NCBI RefSeq assembly: GCF_910592395.1
Contig: NC_088309.1
Location: forward strand, 21,020,599 to 21,084,598
Origin: Lineus longissimus
Lineage: Eukaryota; Nemertea; Pilidiophora; Heteronemertea; Lineidae
DNA: 64,000 nucleotides
Direction: 5' to 3'
The position numbers and the translations under genes were made by a program. The notes beneath the pieces are model-generated. The model searched no databases, had not been told where the DNA came from, and saw only the letters and a program-made list of their open reading frames with translations. Shown here in pieces: positions 23,760-35,020 of the stretch (position 1 is its first letter; each line of letters starts with the position of its first letter).

Positions 23760-24991
23760 GTAAGTACCTTTAATGCGATGCGGTTATCAATAAGGCGGAC
23801 TAATCTTTTTAGCAGTGTTTTTTTACTTGACCTATGTATTGAAAATATACTCCTGTGATATATATAATATCTCAAATTCAATCAACAAACAATGTAGTTC
23901 GGTAAAACGTGCTGTGAAGAGTTATTTTGTCAGGTAGTCCACTTTACATTGTACATCTGTTGATGCTCGAAATCGTTGAATTGAAAATAAAATTTCGCAA
24001 GCATTTTGTTGTTTTTGAATATCCAAGGCCCAGCAGAAAAAGTCACTCAATTGTACAATCGACATCAAAAACTCCGTGGGTGCTTTCTGACAAAGTATTC
24101 CATTTGACAACCTGTCGATAAGAACAACCGGACGCTACTATCTCAACGCTTCCGCAAAGTGGATTCCCAGTTTAGCTCTCTTCAGTACGTTCGTCGGCAT
24201 AGCGTACTCTTCGTATTCTATCCTTGGACATTTCAAACTTTTACACCAGTGTCGAAGTTTAACATGTTCTAGGAGAGAATGCCTCAGTGTGCAAAAAAGA
24301 ATTCTATCGTGCGCTTGTATTGACGGCCATGGTGGCCTCCATATGATAATCCACGTTTAACACGGAAGATTTGCAAAATGATGGCGTTGGTACTTTTTTC
24401 ACAGCTAAAAGCTATATGTATAATAGCCATAGTCTGAAAATGTCAAAGTAAAATATCATGAAATTTGTAATTTCTTTTCGAAGTTTATCTCGGACATGTC
24501 ATGCATAATGGTCGGCCGCTTGACGGCTCCTCGAGCAACTCAAATACATGCACGTAAACAATATGGGTTACAAGCACTATAGCCATACTTTACCTTGTTC
24601 TGTTATAGGCTCTATGAATTATCGGGAGCGTGTTGTCGCAAAATATCCCACATCATTCCTACCTTTTTTTCAGACTCAATAACACTGATTATGGAATAAG
24701 CGCGGGGGGATATAGCTTGGCAGTAACCTGACTAACAATAGGAAACTGTTTATATAGCACCCGTACGTATTGAGCACTTTTATCAAAAATTCATGTCAAC
24801 TCCTCACCTTATCCCACCAAACTTTCTTGCTTTCTATATGAATAATGTGATGTGACACGTGGATTTGTTATGTACTTGTACGTGTAAGTGGCACAAATTT
24901 CACGTATTCTCATATAGATACTGGGTTACTTGAATTTGAAAAACCCTAAATCCTTATCCGAACTTTTGTGTTTGTTTCAGTTTGCAGCATC

Positions 24992-26299
24992 ATGTTCGTT
25001 TTTCTGCGGAGAATGGTCATTCTGACCATGTTATTGACCACCACATTGACCCCGACATCTGGAGAAACATCAACAGCAGCGTCTGCAACAGCTCTGATAC
25101 CGGCGAACGCATCGGATTCCGAGGACCTGATGAATGCTTTGGAAACCACGGCCGTGGTGGAAAAAACTCCAACAACCCCGGGAAAGCCTCAGCCTCCTGT
25201 AGTACGATACCAACAGATTGGAAACTGCGTCTTTACCCCGGCTGTGTTGGCCGACCAGCAGCCTGTAAAAGAATTTCGGAACAACAGATTTTATATTGAA
25301 ATCCCATTAACCACTGTTGGCGCTATTATGATTTTTCTTGTCAACGGAAGGCGCATGTTCAAAGGTTCAGCCTATTTCTACATGTGTGTGCTAGCTTTGG
25401 CTGATTTCAGCTTTGTCATCTCCAACGCTGTCGGTGTAGGAATAACGCTAATCGCAAAAAATAAACTATATTTAAATAACCACATATGTAGCCTTATGGT
25501 GTATTATCTTCCCTTTGCATTCCAAGGGTTCGCCGTCTCTGCCCTTATGGCGATGACAATTGAACGTACGCTTGTCGTTATGTTTCCCTTTAAATTTCAA
25601 AATTTCTTTACTGTGAAGAAAGCAGTGGTTTTACTTTCCGTCATGTTTGTCTGTAGCTTTGCAGCATTCTGTCCTTTCATATGGGCGGTTGGAAGTGGGG
25701 TACGACCGACCCAAAGTGGTCCTCTTTATTTTTGTGGTTTTTATCTTAGACGGGTAAATGGCAAGATTGTGCGCGTTTATGGGTACGGCATCGACATATC
25801 CGACTCCATAAAAACTTATGTTTACTTGGTACTGCCAATGATTGTGCTGTTGGGTTGTAACATAGCTATCGTTGTTGCAATGACGAAAGCTTTTAAAGCG
25901 AAGGTGAAACTCACGGGGGAGGAGAAAGGAGGCCATGATGATGGTCAATTACGCCACATCACCATTCAGGTTCTATCAGTGTCCATCTTCTTTGTGTTAC
26001 TAGCCCTTCCCTATGCGTGTATATTTAATCCTTTGAGCCCTGGTCTGTTTAAGTGGCTTTATGAATCCTGCACGAAGTTTTACATCTCATTCTGGCTTAA
26101 AGAAATCGCTAAGTTTTTATACGAAATGACCCATTGTCTTAATGCGTATATGTATGCCGTTAGTAGCAAGAAATTCCGGACCGAACTAATTGATGCGTTG
26201 CATATTAGGTCTCGGAAAAAGGACCCATTAGCGTCAGGCAGTGGAACCCGCCAAACGGCGCTATCTTCAGCCAGTGCAGGTACGATTACCCAGTCTTAG
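24992..26299 (+). CDS. Class A GPCR, tandem paralogue 2 (435 aa)
   Basis: One coding exon opened by the acceptor TTTGTTTCAG (ending 24980). The start at 24992 aligns with paralogue 1 and begins a signal peptide (MVILTMLLTTTLTPTSG). Seven membrane segments follow in the same order and with the same landmarks: NGRRMFKGSAYFYMCVLALAD in TM1-TM2, TIERTLVVMFPF after TM3 (ERT in place of DRY), GQLRHITIQVLSVSIFF opening TM6, and HCLNAYMYAVSSKKFRTEL in TM7. The two paralogues are most alike in TM2, TM5-TM7 and the C-tail; the N-terminus and extracellular loop 2 differ, which suggests divergence in ligand binding. A poly(A) signal follows at 27154-27159. Confidence 0.9.
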   Translation: MFVFLRRMVILTMLLTTTLTPTSGETSTAASATALIPANASDSEDLMNALETTAVVEKTPTTPGKPQPPVVRYQQIGNCVFTPAVLADQQPVKEFRNNRFYIEIPLTTVGAIMIFLVNGRRMFKGSAYFYMCVLALADFSFVISNAVGVGITLIAKNKLYLNNHICSLMVYYLPFAFQGFAVSALMAMTIERTLVVMFPFKFQNFFTVKKAVVLLSVMFVCSFAAFCPFIWAVGSGVRPTQSGPLYFCGFYLRRVNGKIVRVYGYGIDISDSIKTYVYLVLPMIVLLGCNIAIVVAMTKAFKAKVKLTGEEKGGHDDGQLRHITIQVLSVSIFFVLLALPYACIFNPLSPGLFKWLYESCTKFYISFWLKEIAKFLYEMTHCLNAYMYAVSSKKFRTELIDALHIRSRKKDPLASGSGTRQTALSSASAGTITQS

Positions 26300-27153
26300 A
26301 TACCTCGCCCTTGGGTATGCTGTGAGTCTGATGTACATTTATATGTTCCACCATTTTATTGTATTGGTCATGGTCCTCGCCTCTCTTACCTGATTCAAGT
26401 CCCAATACATTCACAGTTATAGCTCTGGATCATGTTGTCTCAATGCATATACTCTAGTTTCACCGATCAAGGACCGTTTTACTTAATGAATTTTCACAAA
26501 AACGTGCAGAGATAGTTGTATTGCCGTAACCGTAGTACCAAATGGCCAGTATGTCTTTTCTTAAAAATGGGTTTTCACAAAGAAGCGCCCAATTTGCGCA
26601 TGACCTTGTAGGTTTCAACGATGAAGTCAAATTATTGATGTAAAACCCGGTGAAAATCAGCGAGATATTGCACTTTCTCATGTAAAATGCTGCATCAGTA
26701 GGTCATGTAAAATGTATGTTATAGATATTCGGCAATGTGCTGGTACAGCTCGATCAAGCTATCTCCGTCAGGGATCCGACGTATACCCGTTGGCTTTGAT
26801 CAAGCTGCGCCTAAGTATCGAGCAATTGCCCGATCGACTATGCCAGTAGACGGTCTCCGTGGGTGGATCGATCGATATAGGGAGGTTAGGATTTTAATCG
26901 GAGAACGAGAACGAGGTTGCATTTTGACGACAGATATCGCATTGTCGGTTGTCGAAGGTGCAGTGTACAGTGCGTTCAGAGTCTGGTAGTCGAGTGACAA
27001 TAATTACGGAACAATCAACTTGACTCGATGACGCCAATCAACGAAACACATCACCTCGTTTTCGTTCTAGTTCTCGGATCACATCTTAACCTCTCTAATG
27101 TCACCCACTGCCAGAGTTTGCGATATTGTCAGTCATACAGAAAAATAACATTA

Positions 27154-27159
27154 AATAAA
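27154..27159 (+). terminator. Poly(A) signal of GPCR gene 2
   Basis: AATAAA about 855 nt after the stop codon, the first clear signal downstream. Confidence 0.45.
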
Positions 27160-28190
27160 GAGTATTATAGATACACACATGTATCTTCGTCTGGAACTGT
27201 ACTGTTGATTTTTTAATGATCGATAGCTTAATTCATGACAAAACGATCACTTTGTATCATGAAGGAAGATGGGAGGTTGTCTGACCCACTTTATCCAGTA
27301 TTTTCATGGACAACACAGACGAAACAAAACCTGGTCACTCACTGAAACCTGGAATACGGTCACCGATTGGTTAATTTAAATCACTCGTCATGTTGTCACT
27401 GCACGCGTTGAAACGGAGTAAAGAGAAGCGTGCTGCCTCGTCGGTCTGTAATATCTATAGCGAAATCTAGCGCAGACAGTCTTATCATTTTTAGTCGTGC
27501 AGTAGATTGGAAAAGACATCATCAATATACATAAGCGTTGAATTATAAATACTTGTTACATGAGCCTAAAAATTGAACACTAAACATACATAAAAGAAGC
27601 AGTTCGTTGAAGTGCAATCCGTCATTCCCAGGTCCATTTACTCATATCTGGCGTGGACAAGGAAGGCTTCGGTCCTAGTTGCAATCTAGTCTGAGGCAAA
27701 GAAGTATGAGAACAACCCACGGAACAGTCGAGCCGTTTCTTACTATGTAGTTGCAACAATTGCCCAGTCGTGGAATTGTCACGTTACTGTTTCCATTTTA
27801 TCACGAAGATCCACCTTGCAACAAAGTAAGCTCCCGCCGAGTCCAGGTTACATGTAAATGGACTATGATATACTAGTATGTATGCACGCCGCACGCAATC
27901 AAATATTCCATCCCAGTTTCAGGTCGTGCCTGTCACCTTGGAGAACCAAAATCCGGTCATTAAGCGACAAATCGAGGTTTTGATTTCGTTTTCCTAAATC
28001 CCGAGTCCCGAGGTATAGTTTCCTTGCAAAGGTTTCCCATGACATTACATAAATATGGTGGGGACTCGGAATGAAGAAATACAAGACGACTCGGAACCTG
28101 GATTAGGAACGTAATGCCCGAAGTTCAAGATTTTCGAGGATTTTTTTGTTTGCGGCGGACGTAGTCCTTTGATGTTGAATTAGCCACAGG
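27160..28190. other. Convergent intergenic region
   Basis: Lies between the 3' end of GPCR gene 2 (+) and the 3' end of the peptide gene (-). No further gene is evident. Part of it is presumably 3'UTR of the peptide gene, although no clean AATAAA was found on the minus strand. Confidence 0.5.
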
Positions 28191-30355
28191 CTAACAAGCT
28201 AGAGTCGTCAAGTCATTACAAACAAACCAGCTGCCACCAACGAAGATACAAGATTCACCTGAAAGGAAAGAACGATGTTCAGCTTGGAGGAAAACGGCAT
28301 ACGTGTAATGATAATGATAATAACATGGATACCTACCAAATTCACTTTTATACAATGCTGAGCCGATGGCGAATATTCATTTCTTTCTCAAGCTTTGTCT
28401 TTCTACACTCTGAGGATCCGGCTTTGCGCTGGTGGCAAGTGAATTAACTGTCACGGTTAATATGAAAATATTCGCGTCTATTTTTTGGAGATTTTCGAAA
28501 ATTTTGGGAATAATTCATATTTTCATGATTATCATTTGTATAATACATGTCAGTACATGTATGAACAAAATGTAAGGTATAAACAATGATGATGACGACA
28601 ACAACGGCGACGATAATGGCTTCAGGGTTCACTCGAATTTTCCAACTGCATGTATTACTGATTCTCTGAGACTTACCTCGCTTTGCTCTGGAGAGCACCT
28701 TATTGGAATCTTGATGGCCCTTTGAGTCTGAAATCAGTAAAAATATTTTGTGGTCTGATATAAACTGGGTCCTTGTCCGATAGGAAAAATAGGAACAGGT
28801 AAGGAGGAATGAAATATTGCAGCTCTGAGGATCAGGGTCAGTGAATGGCCCTCCTCTTTGAAAAAAACTGTTAGAATTGACCGAAAAATGCCCTTAAGCG
28901 TATATGCATTTTTATTGATTTGCCCCTTTGCTGATAAGATTAAGATAACGTGATTAAAAAAAAATTGTATAGCTGTTGGCGATCCGGGTTCGCAATTGTT
29001 CAGATTCCCAAGGCATTTCGCTCATAACAATCATGTAGAAATCAGTGGATGTTTTATAGGTCATCCAATATGGATTTTTGCTAAGAGGATCTTCGTTCAT
29101 CCAAAATCCATATCGGATTCCTAAACATTCACTATATTGGGATACTGTAGAGTGGAAGACGACTGAGCAGCCAACAGCTTTGTATTAATGCCCTTAATGA
29201 TGCCATCATTTGTCCTTTGATAAACTTTTTAATAAACATTAAAATGGATTTTCTTACCCCGCTTGACTCTGGCATCCCTGTCATATCGCTGTCCGCGCAT
29301 CAAGTAGTCTGCAGTGAATAAAGAGATTTCTTGATTAAGGGCCATGCTGACAAATAAACGTAATCATCCGACGAGTGCACGTACATGCTCGTCCGCGTTA
29401 TGAATACGTTCGTCATATGTACAACGAACAATTGCATACATTTATTCAAGTCCGTGCATCAAACTGAATACGTTTATGTTTTTCCTGTGTCTTCTAAAAA
29501 CTATATCGACTCCATATTCATAACCCAAAGAAATTCTTTATATGACAACGGACTTCTTATATATGATTTTTGGCATGTTATTGTGAGGCGTTTTTGAACA
29601 TGGTTTGCGATTTTGAGGTATGCCTGGAATCATTCCGTTCGAGTGCATTACTGGTTTTTTTTCAGTTTAATTTTCAGTTGAACAATCCTGTTGGGAGAAG
29701 TCACGGCCCAGATGGAAGCGTTGTCGGATGAAAAACCAACATGTTTCACGCTCAACTTGCCCCTTTAGTATTACTTACCGGCATCCAGGACAGATGGACC
29801 TGCCATGACGAAACCGCTCATGGCCGATATGAGAAGGACAGTTAGTGCAACACGAAGCTAAAATAAAACGGAAAAGGGTCACAAAAAAGATAACTTGATC
29901 CCGTGTTGTGGCATGTATGGTTTATAGATGCGCAGAAAAGTACGTTGCAAAACGAGGAGGTTTCATGTTCGAATGTGAGAAAGAGGTTTTCCGAATCGAC
30001 GACGTCTAAAAACCTCTTGACTTGTTCTCTGTAGCAATCCGGGGCAAATGGAAGTGAGCCCTCTCGTTAGGAGATTGAGGATGGCGCTCTCTCTACCTAG
30101 CCACTTCAGAGTGTATCAGGAACTATGAGTAGCCTCCTAAAATTCCCGTTATTTGATATTGATAATTCCATCTAGGACACTTTGAGGCATATAGAATGTG
30201 CAGTGGACAAAAAAAATTTTTTTCAAGAGCAATGACTCGAGAACAACACGAAGACACGGATGTATGGCATCCGTGACGAAAACAATATTTGCAGAAAATA
30301 CCTCGGTGGATCGCCCAAGGAAACAACTAACAGAAGCCACGATGAAACTCACCAT
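28191..30355 (-). CDS. Small secreted peptide precursor with dibasic sites and cysteine-bearing C-terminus, five exons
   Basis: Minus-strand coding exons are 30355-30353 (ATG only, donor GTGAGT), 29857-29779, 29308-29258, 28727-28677 and 28258-28191. Phases are 0,1,1,1 and the product is 83 aa. Exon 2 encodes a signal peptide (LRVALTVLLISAMSGFVMAG). Exons 3 and 4 are both exactly 51 nt, phase 1-1, and both end in dibasic processing sites (RDARVKR and VLSRAKR), each followed by Gly across the junction. Exon 5 encodes the likely mature peptide, GESCIFVGGSWFVCN then a tail ending in Cys at the stop: three cysteines, spacing 9 and 7. The exon at 2683-2747 is a paralogue. A TATA box lies upstream. 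The layout (signal, propeptide, KR, Cys-containing peptide) is that of neuropeptide, antimicrobial or venom-type precursors, but I recognise no family. Ordinary ORF scanning misses it because exons are 51-79 nt. Confidence 0.75.
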
Positions 30356-30454
30356 GCTTAAAGCCTATTGGAATATTTCGGGTCAAGGAAGAAGTCCTTT
30401 CTGTTGAAAATTACGGATATGATAAAAATGCCCCGCGCAGAGTCTGGGTATCCC

Positions 30455-30461
30455 TTTTATA
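30455..30461 (-). promoter_or_regulatory. TATA box of the peptide gene
   Basis: TATAAAA on the minus strand. A start site about 30 nt downstream (near 30428) would leave a 5'UTR of about 73 nt before the ATG at 30355. Confidence 0.65.
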
Positions 30462-31713
30462 ACTTCGCCCATATCCGTCCTATTTATTTCAAACCTTGAC
30501 GAGAAGGCATTGTTCATTTGATAACACTTGGGTGCATTGTTATCTGTTGGCGGGGAAAATAACACGCCATATTCCGACTATTTTTGCACGTTTCAGCCGA
30601 GAGACAAATTAGGACCAGATAAATTAAGACAATTAAGACAAATTGTAACGAATGTTGCCACTAATTCAAAAGATATGACTTCCTGATCGATCTTTTGCGT
30701 GAAGGTGCCTTTCAACGTCATTTGTCATCGCGCACCAGTCCACCCTTATGAGATAACGTTATCAAGCTGAATGAAAAGTTAAGTGATCGTCACGCTGTAG
30801 CAGATGATAACGCTAACTGATAAACACTCCTACCAGTAATAGTTTAGAACTTGAATTAAGTTTCTTTCCGAAAATGTTGTGCAATTGCATGTAAATGTTT
30901 TTGGAAAACACCCACAATACAATGATATAAAATTTAGAGGTAATTAAAATACATGCCATTTTATAAAGCCACTTGTTCAGTAAGAAATATCAGTATACAT
31001 TTAACTGAACAGCCGAGTATTTGACATGGCAGAGTGCCAATGTCACAATCGCTCAACCAATATCCAATCAGGTCATATCCTCGGCTGTTTTCGGAAATGT
31101 GAGTGGGTGTGTGTGTGCGCGTGTGTGGGTCGGGGGGGTCCAAGGGCTTATAAAACCCTATAAAATTCGTAAAAGTTTCTCGCACTGCAAAAAGCATTTA
31201 AGGTTCTCAGGATAAGCGAAAAGTGTTTTGAAAAGAAACACGATTGAAGTGACAACCCAACAATATTCCCATTCTGTGAAACGAAAGTGTTCTCACTGAT
31301 GAATAATAGCCAATGCGTCAATGAAAAATCACTGAAAAACCTTTATTTCTAAAAGTGCATGCGAGGGAATTAAACCTTGGCCTGATTTTTCCAGCAATAA
31401 GAGTAAACGCTATACACCGGATCAAAACATTACCCTCGTTCGAACCCCACGCACGCCTCCCGACCCCGGTCTGAACTATGACTATTTGACTTCCCTGGGA
31501 TTTTACAATATGACTTTACGTAATAAATAACGAGTATTTCATTTCATGCGCCCAGAACCTAACACCTTCCAGGTATCGCATGGTGTGATTTTAGGCGGCA
31601 GATGACGAATGACGGGTAACAGCCAACGTATCAAAACTGAGCTTTCAATAGCCAATCGGAAAGTATTGCTGTGGCGAGGCTGTCAACTTTATCGCTGGTG
31701 TTGATGCGGACCT
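30462..31713. other. Divergent intergenic region between the peptide gene and the Ras-like gene
   Basis: Both flanking genes have TATA boxes facing outward. A GT-rich run (GTGAGTGGGTGTGTGTGTGC) is at about 31098-31125, and a MITE end (CTTTATTTCTAAAAGTG) at about 31341-31357. No gene is evident. Confidence 0.5.
31322..31357. mobile_element. MITE fragment, AGAAATAAAGG family
   Basis: Only the right terminus (AAAAACCTTTATTTCTAAAA, then GTG) is recognisable. Confidence 0.45.
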
Positions 31714-31721
31714 GTATATAA
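31714..31721 (+). promoter_or_regulatory. TATA box of the Ras-like gene
   Basis: TATATAAG lies 67-74 nt upstream of the ATG at 31788. Confidence 0.65.
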
Positions 31722-31787
31722 GGCTGCAATATACTTTTTTGAGACAGAATCGAAGCTTCAAGCGGAGACATCACATCTACCTGAAAT

Positions 31788-32480
31788 ATGGGCCTCCAGA
31801 CAATCTTCATCAATGCTTTGAACGCCAGCAGATGTATATCCCGCCCGAGACGAAAAGTAAGACGGGCCGTCGAAGAGCCAGAGAGCTACAAAGTCGTCTT
31901 CCTGGGAGGGTCGGCTGTGGGGAAGACAAGTATCATCAAACGCCACTTCTACGACAAGCACAACTACAGCCACTCAATAACCATCGAAGACTTGTACAAG
32001 GAGAAGATCACAGTGGAGAATGTGCAGTTGGAGATGGACATCATCGACACCTCCGGGAGTGAGCATCTCCCGGCCTTGCGGCGGCAAGCGATACAGAAGG
32101 CTGACGCGATTGTGATCGTATACGCTTTAGATGATGCGGACTCCTTCATGGAGCTATTAAATCAGCTCCACGAAGTCATGAAATTACGAAACCCGATGCC
32201 ATCCGTCGTCATCGTCGGCAACAAAGCTGACGTTTGCACACTAGACGAAAAGGAAAGGCAGAAAAGGCGTGACTACTTCATGAACGAATTAGACCTATTT
32301 TACGTCGAGTGTTCAGCTAGGGAAGGAACGAACGTGAACGAAGTGTTCGAAAAACAGCTCTTCACAGAACTTTTTACCAGCCAATCGGACAAGAAAAAGA
32401 GCAAAAGGGGATCATTCCAACAGTCAAAGCCCTTTTTTAGGAAACTGAAGAAGAGGTTTTCTTCCTTGCGGCGTTCGTGA
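31788..32480 (+). CDS. Atypical Ras-like small GTPase, intronless (230 aa)
   Basis: The G-domain motifs are in order: P-loop GGSAVGKTS (40-48), switch I HSITIEDLY with the invariant Thr, G3 DTSGSE, G4 NKAD, G5 ECSAREG. The positions equivalent to Ras Gly12 and Gln61 are Ser (S42, and the S of DTSGSE). Both changes are expected to weaken GTP hydrolysis, so the protein may be mainly GTP-bound, as reported for RASD/DIRAS-type GTPases. A 30-residue basic N-terminal extension precedes the G domain. The C-terminus is strongly basic (KKKSKRG, RKLKKRFSSLRRS) and has no CAAX box, so membrane binding would be electrostatic rather than through a prenyl group. A TATA box, a single exon and nearby poly(A) signals make a compact gene. 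The closest subfamily (RASD, DIRAS or RASL) is uncertain. Confidence 0.9.
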   Translation: MGLQTIFINALNASRCISRPRRKVRRAVEEPESYKVVFLGGSAVGKTSIIKRHFYDKHNYSHSITIEDLYKEKITVENVQLEMDIIDTSGSEHLPALRRQAIQKADAIVIVYALDDADSFMELLNQLHEVMKLRNPMPSVVIVGNKADVCTLDEKERQKRRDYFMNELDLFYVECSAREGTNVNEVFEKQLFTELFTSQSDKKKSKRGSFQQSKPFFRKLKKRFSSLRRS

Positions 32481-32785
32481 ATCCACTAACAGTGGATATC
32501 AAACATTGTTAGTGCCGCCTCTGATGGATAAAGTTAGGAGAATGAACTTTAACGTTTACATGAACATTTTTGCGTAAACTGAGTACTCGGACTGTTTAAA
32601 TTTTTTTAACGATTTAAAAAACGAGGTAAAAATGAGTTCTCTTAAAATTACGCCAATATTGTTATGTACCGTGAGCAAATAGTGTTTATCGGGAACGCAT
32701 TTTTGTTCGGAAGGTATTCAGGTCATGATGACGTCTGAAGAGGACCTTCGCTTTTTACACCGAATGTGTTACTGTATCCCACGTA

Positions 32786-32836
32786 AATAAAAGTGACTGA
32801 TATTTTTGTAGAAAAGACTGAGCTTGTCACAATAAA
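32786..32836 (+). terminator. Two poly(A) signals of the Ras-like gene
   Basis: AATAAA occurs at 32786-32791 and at 32831-32836, about 305 and 350 nt after the stop codon. Confidence 0.65.
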
Positions 32837-35020
32837 AGAAAATCAAACAAATTGCATACTTGGCATTTATTGATATTGATCGTTGTAATCATGTTGTCGT
32901 TTTAATTGTTGTACAGTGTTATCTCTATCCGAGTTTTTTCCTTTCTTATTAAGACTTATATGCTAAAATACAAGTTTCAAAATTCCTGAACGAACGGTGT
33001 TGGCCTTTAATTGCCATTTTGCCCCATCGGTGAAACTAGCACAGGTCACCAAGCGACATGTATGCACAATTATTTGAGATGTACCAAAGTGCGCTCATAT
33101 CCACAGGCGGGCTGGTCATCGTATGCAGGAGCGGACCTCAACACGGGCCCCACCATTTTCCCTCCAGCTTCATCGCGGTGACTGTAACAACAGCTGCGGA
33201 TATATTCCAGGTTGCTCATGCAAAACATGCACATTCCATGACACCAGGATTATACATACATACCTGCCCTATCTTTGACAGAGCGATTCGGCTTATTCGC
33301 AATGAAGCGCCCGTACGAGACCCCGAGACGGTGAGTCTAGCATTCTTTCTTCCCTCTTTAATTTCAACAGAAAACGACACCTCGCCTATTCCTTTAGGCT
33401 GAAGTGGGACATGGCTGACGGTGTACCCTAGCTCTGCTGTATAGTTAAGACAAACTTAATTGTGAATACATTGGTATGTTGATCTCTCGTTGGGATGGGG
33501 ATTGTTTCTCAATCAAAAAAGTTCGCCAAATTTTAGGCTGTCGTTCTTAGTATCTGCAGCAAATGTTCCGTGGTTATTTAGTATAGGCATCCACAGCAAT
33601 CAAGGCGCCGCCATTCATAATTTTTCTATCAAAATGATGAAGAATTCAACTCGGACAGGTATACTATATATTCGACATATTTATTTATTTTTGTGATCGA
33701 CAGAGATGTTGTAAAAATGCAGCTCGCTCAGAAGTCGGTATGGTATGCAGGGCCACGTTAACCGGCTGCATCAGAGGTACCCATCGTCATCATTACTTTT
33801 CGATTCAATTGTTTGTTATTAGGTTTTTCCCGTGAATACGATTTTGTGCCGCACTATCCAAACATGCAAACATAGCATGCGGAGTGAAATTTATGTGATT
33901 TTGCATGAAGTAAAAACTAACCGACAACACATCATGGAGGTATTATTAATAATACCTCCATGAACACATGTAACGTTTTCTTACATCACGCCGCAATACA
34001 TCAAATTCAAAAAAATCTCAGGTGTTGCGAAATTCATGCTAACTCGCGTCAGTTCGAATTCACCTTCCCTTCCACTGCGATTTGAATCGCCCAGCGTGCA
34101 TATGCGACAAACCTGCCTAATTGTTGCCAGACGTGTGGAACTTGGCGTATTATTTTAGCAAGAATCACTCTTATAGGTGTGTTTAAAACTGCCTAGATAA
34201 TAGAGCACTCTATAGCGACCACGATAAACAGATTTCAAAGCATCACTGCAAATACGCCATTTAATTTCGCCATTTTATTGTTTCTGGACGTTGATATCGC
34301 ATCAGTTTATTCCCCATCACTGTCTGTGTTTCAACACTGCATGCAGAGATGATTGTATATTCAACCTGAACGAGCATTAAGTTACAAGTGGTGATTATTC
34401 TTCATTACGACAGCAATTTTGGGCATATAGTAATTATCTTTTGTGATGGAGTTTTCATACGAGAATTAAAAAATAGAGCAATAACATACTAGGATCCAGT
34501 TATCATATGTTGTAAAGTGCGTTCTGGAAGGGAGGGAATTCCAAATGCTAACGCTTCTAAAAGAGTTATTGCCGTGAACAGACGAGACCACAATTAGATT
34601 TCTACGCCATTTTGCAGTTGATTTTACCATGTTTGACAGGCGTGTGGCTCTCAATATTTAATTTGGATATGGTATACTCATGCAACAACGCTTTCCGACC
34701 CTACAAAATACACGTAAAGACGATTTCTCTAGCGTGATAATCGCTTTAAAGGGACAAACCGTTCATATTCTTTGTATTTATTGGTGGCTCAAGAAGATAG
34801 AAATACACAATGCCGAAGTGCATTTATTCTGCATGCAAGTTCACGGAAACTTTGTATTTTGCAGTCTGAGCGTATTTACACAATTACATGCAGATTCTTT
34901 TTTTTTCTTTAAAGTTCGAGTTCATGTTTTGTTAACTCGTCCATTACGTGATAATTTACCATTAAATACATCTTGGCAACTAACACACTTTCACAAGTTT
35001 AAGCAATGTGTGAATTAAGG
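32837..35020. other. Intergenic region, no supported gene
   Basis: An ORF at 33058-33402 is GC-richer than its surroundings and ends near a possible GTGAGT donor but has no recognisable domain. A perfect 32-bp palindrome is at 33932-33963. Confidence 0.5.
33932..33963. repeat. Perfect 32-bp palindrome
   Basis: Two 16-bp arms (TCATGGAGGTATTATT and its exact inverse) meet with no spacer. Confidence 0.95.

Noticed and set aside
26735-26989. 84-codon ORF, with partial similarity of its DNA to 6930-6990 (GGTACAGCTCGATC)
   Set aside because: Similarity is short and the ORF has no domain; it lies in the 3'UTR of GPCR gene 2.
28330-28440. Possible extra exon of the peptide gene (acceptor CCTCAG, donor GTAGGT)
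   Set aside because: All three frames contain stops before the donor.
31375-31480. tRNA-like GTTCGAACCCC segment
   Set aside because: No A box or acceptor stem at suitable distance.
33058-33402. 114-codon ORF ending near a GTGAGT donor
   Set aside because: No recognisable domain and no partner exons; kept only as a note in the region entry.
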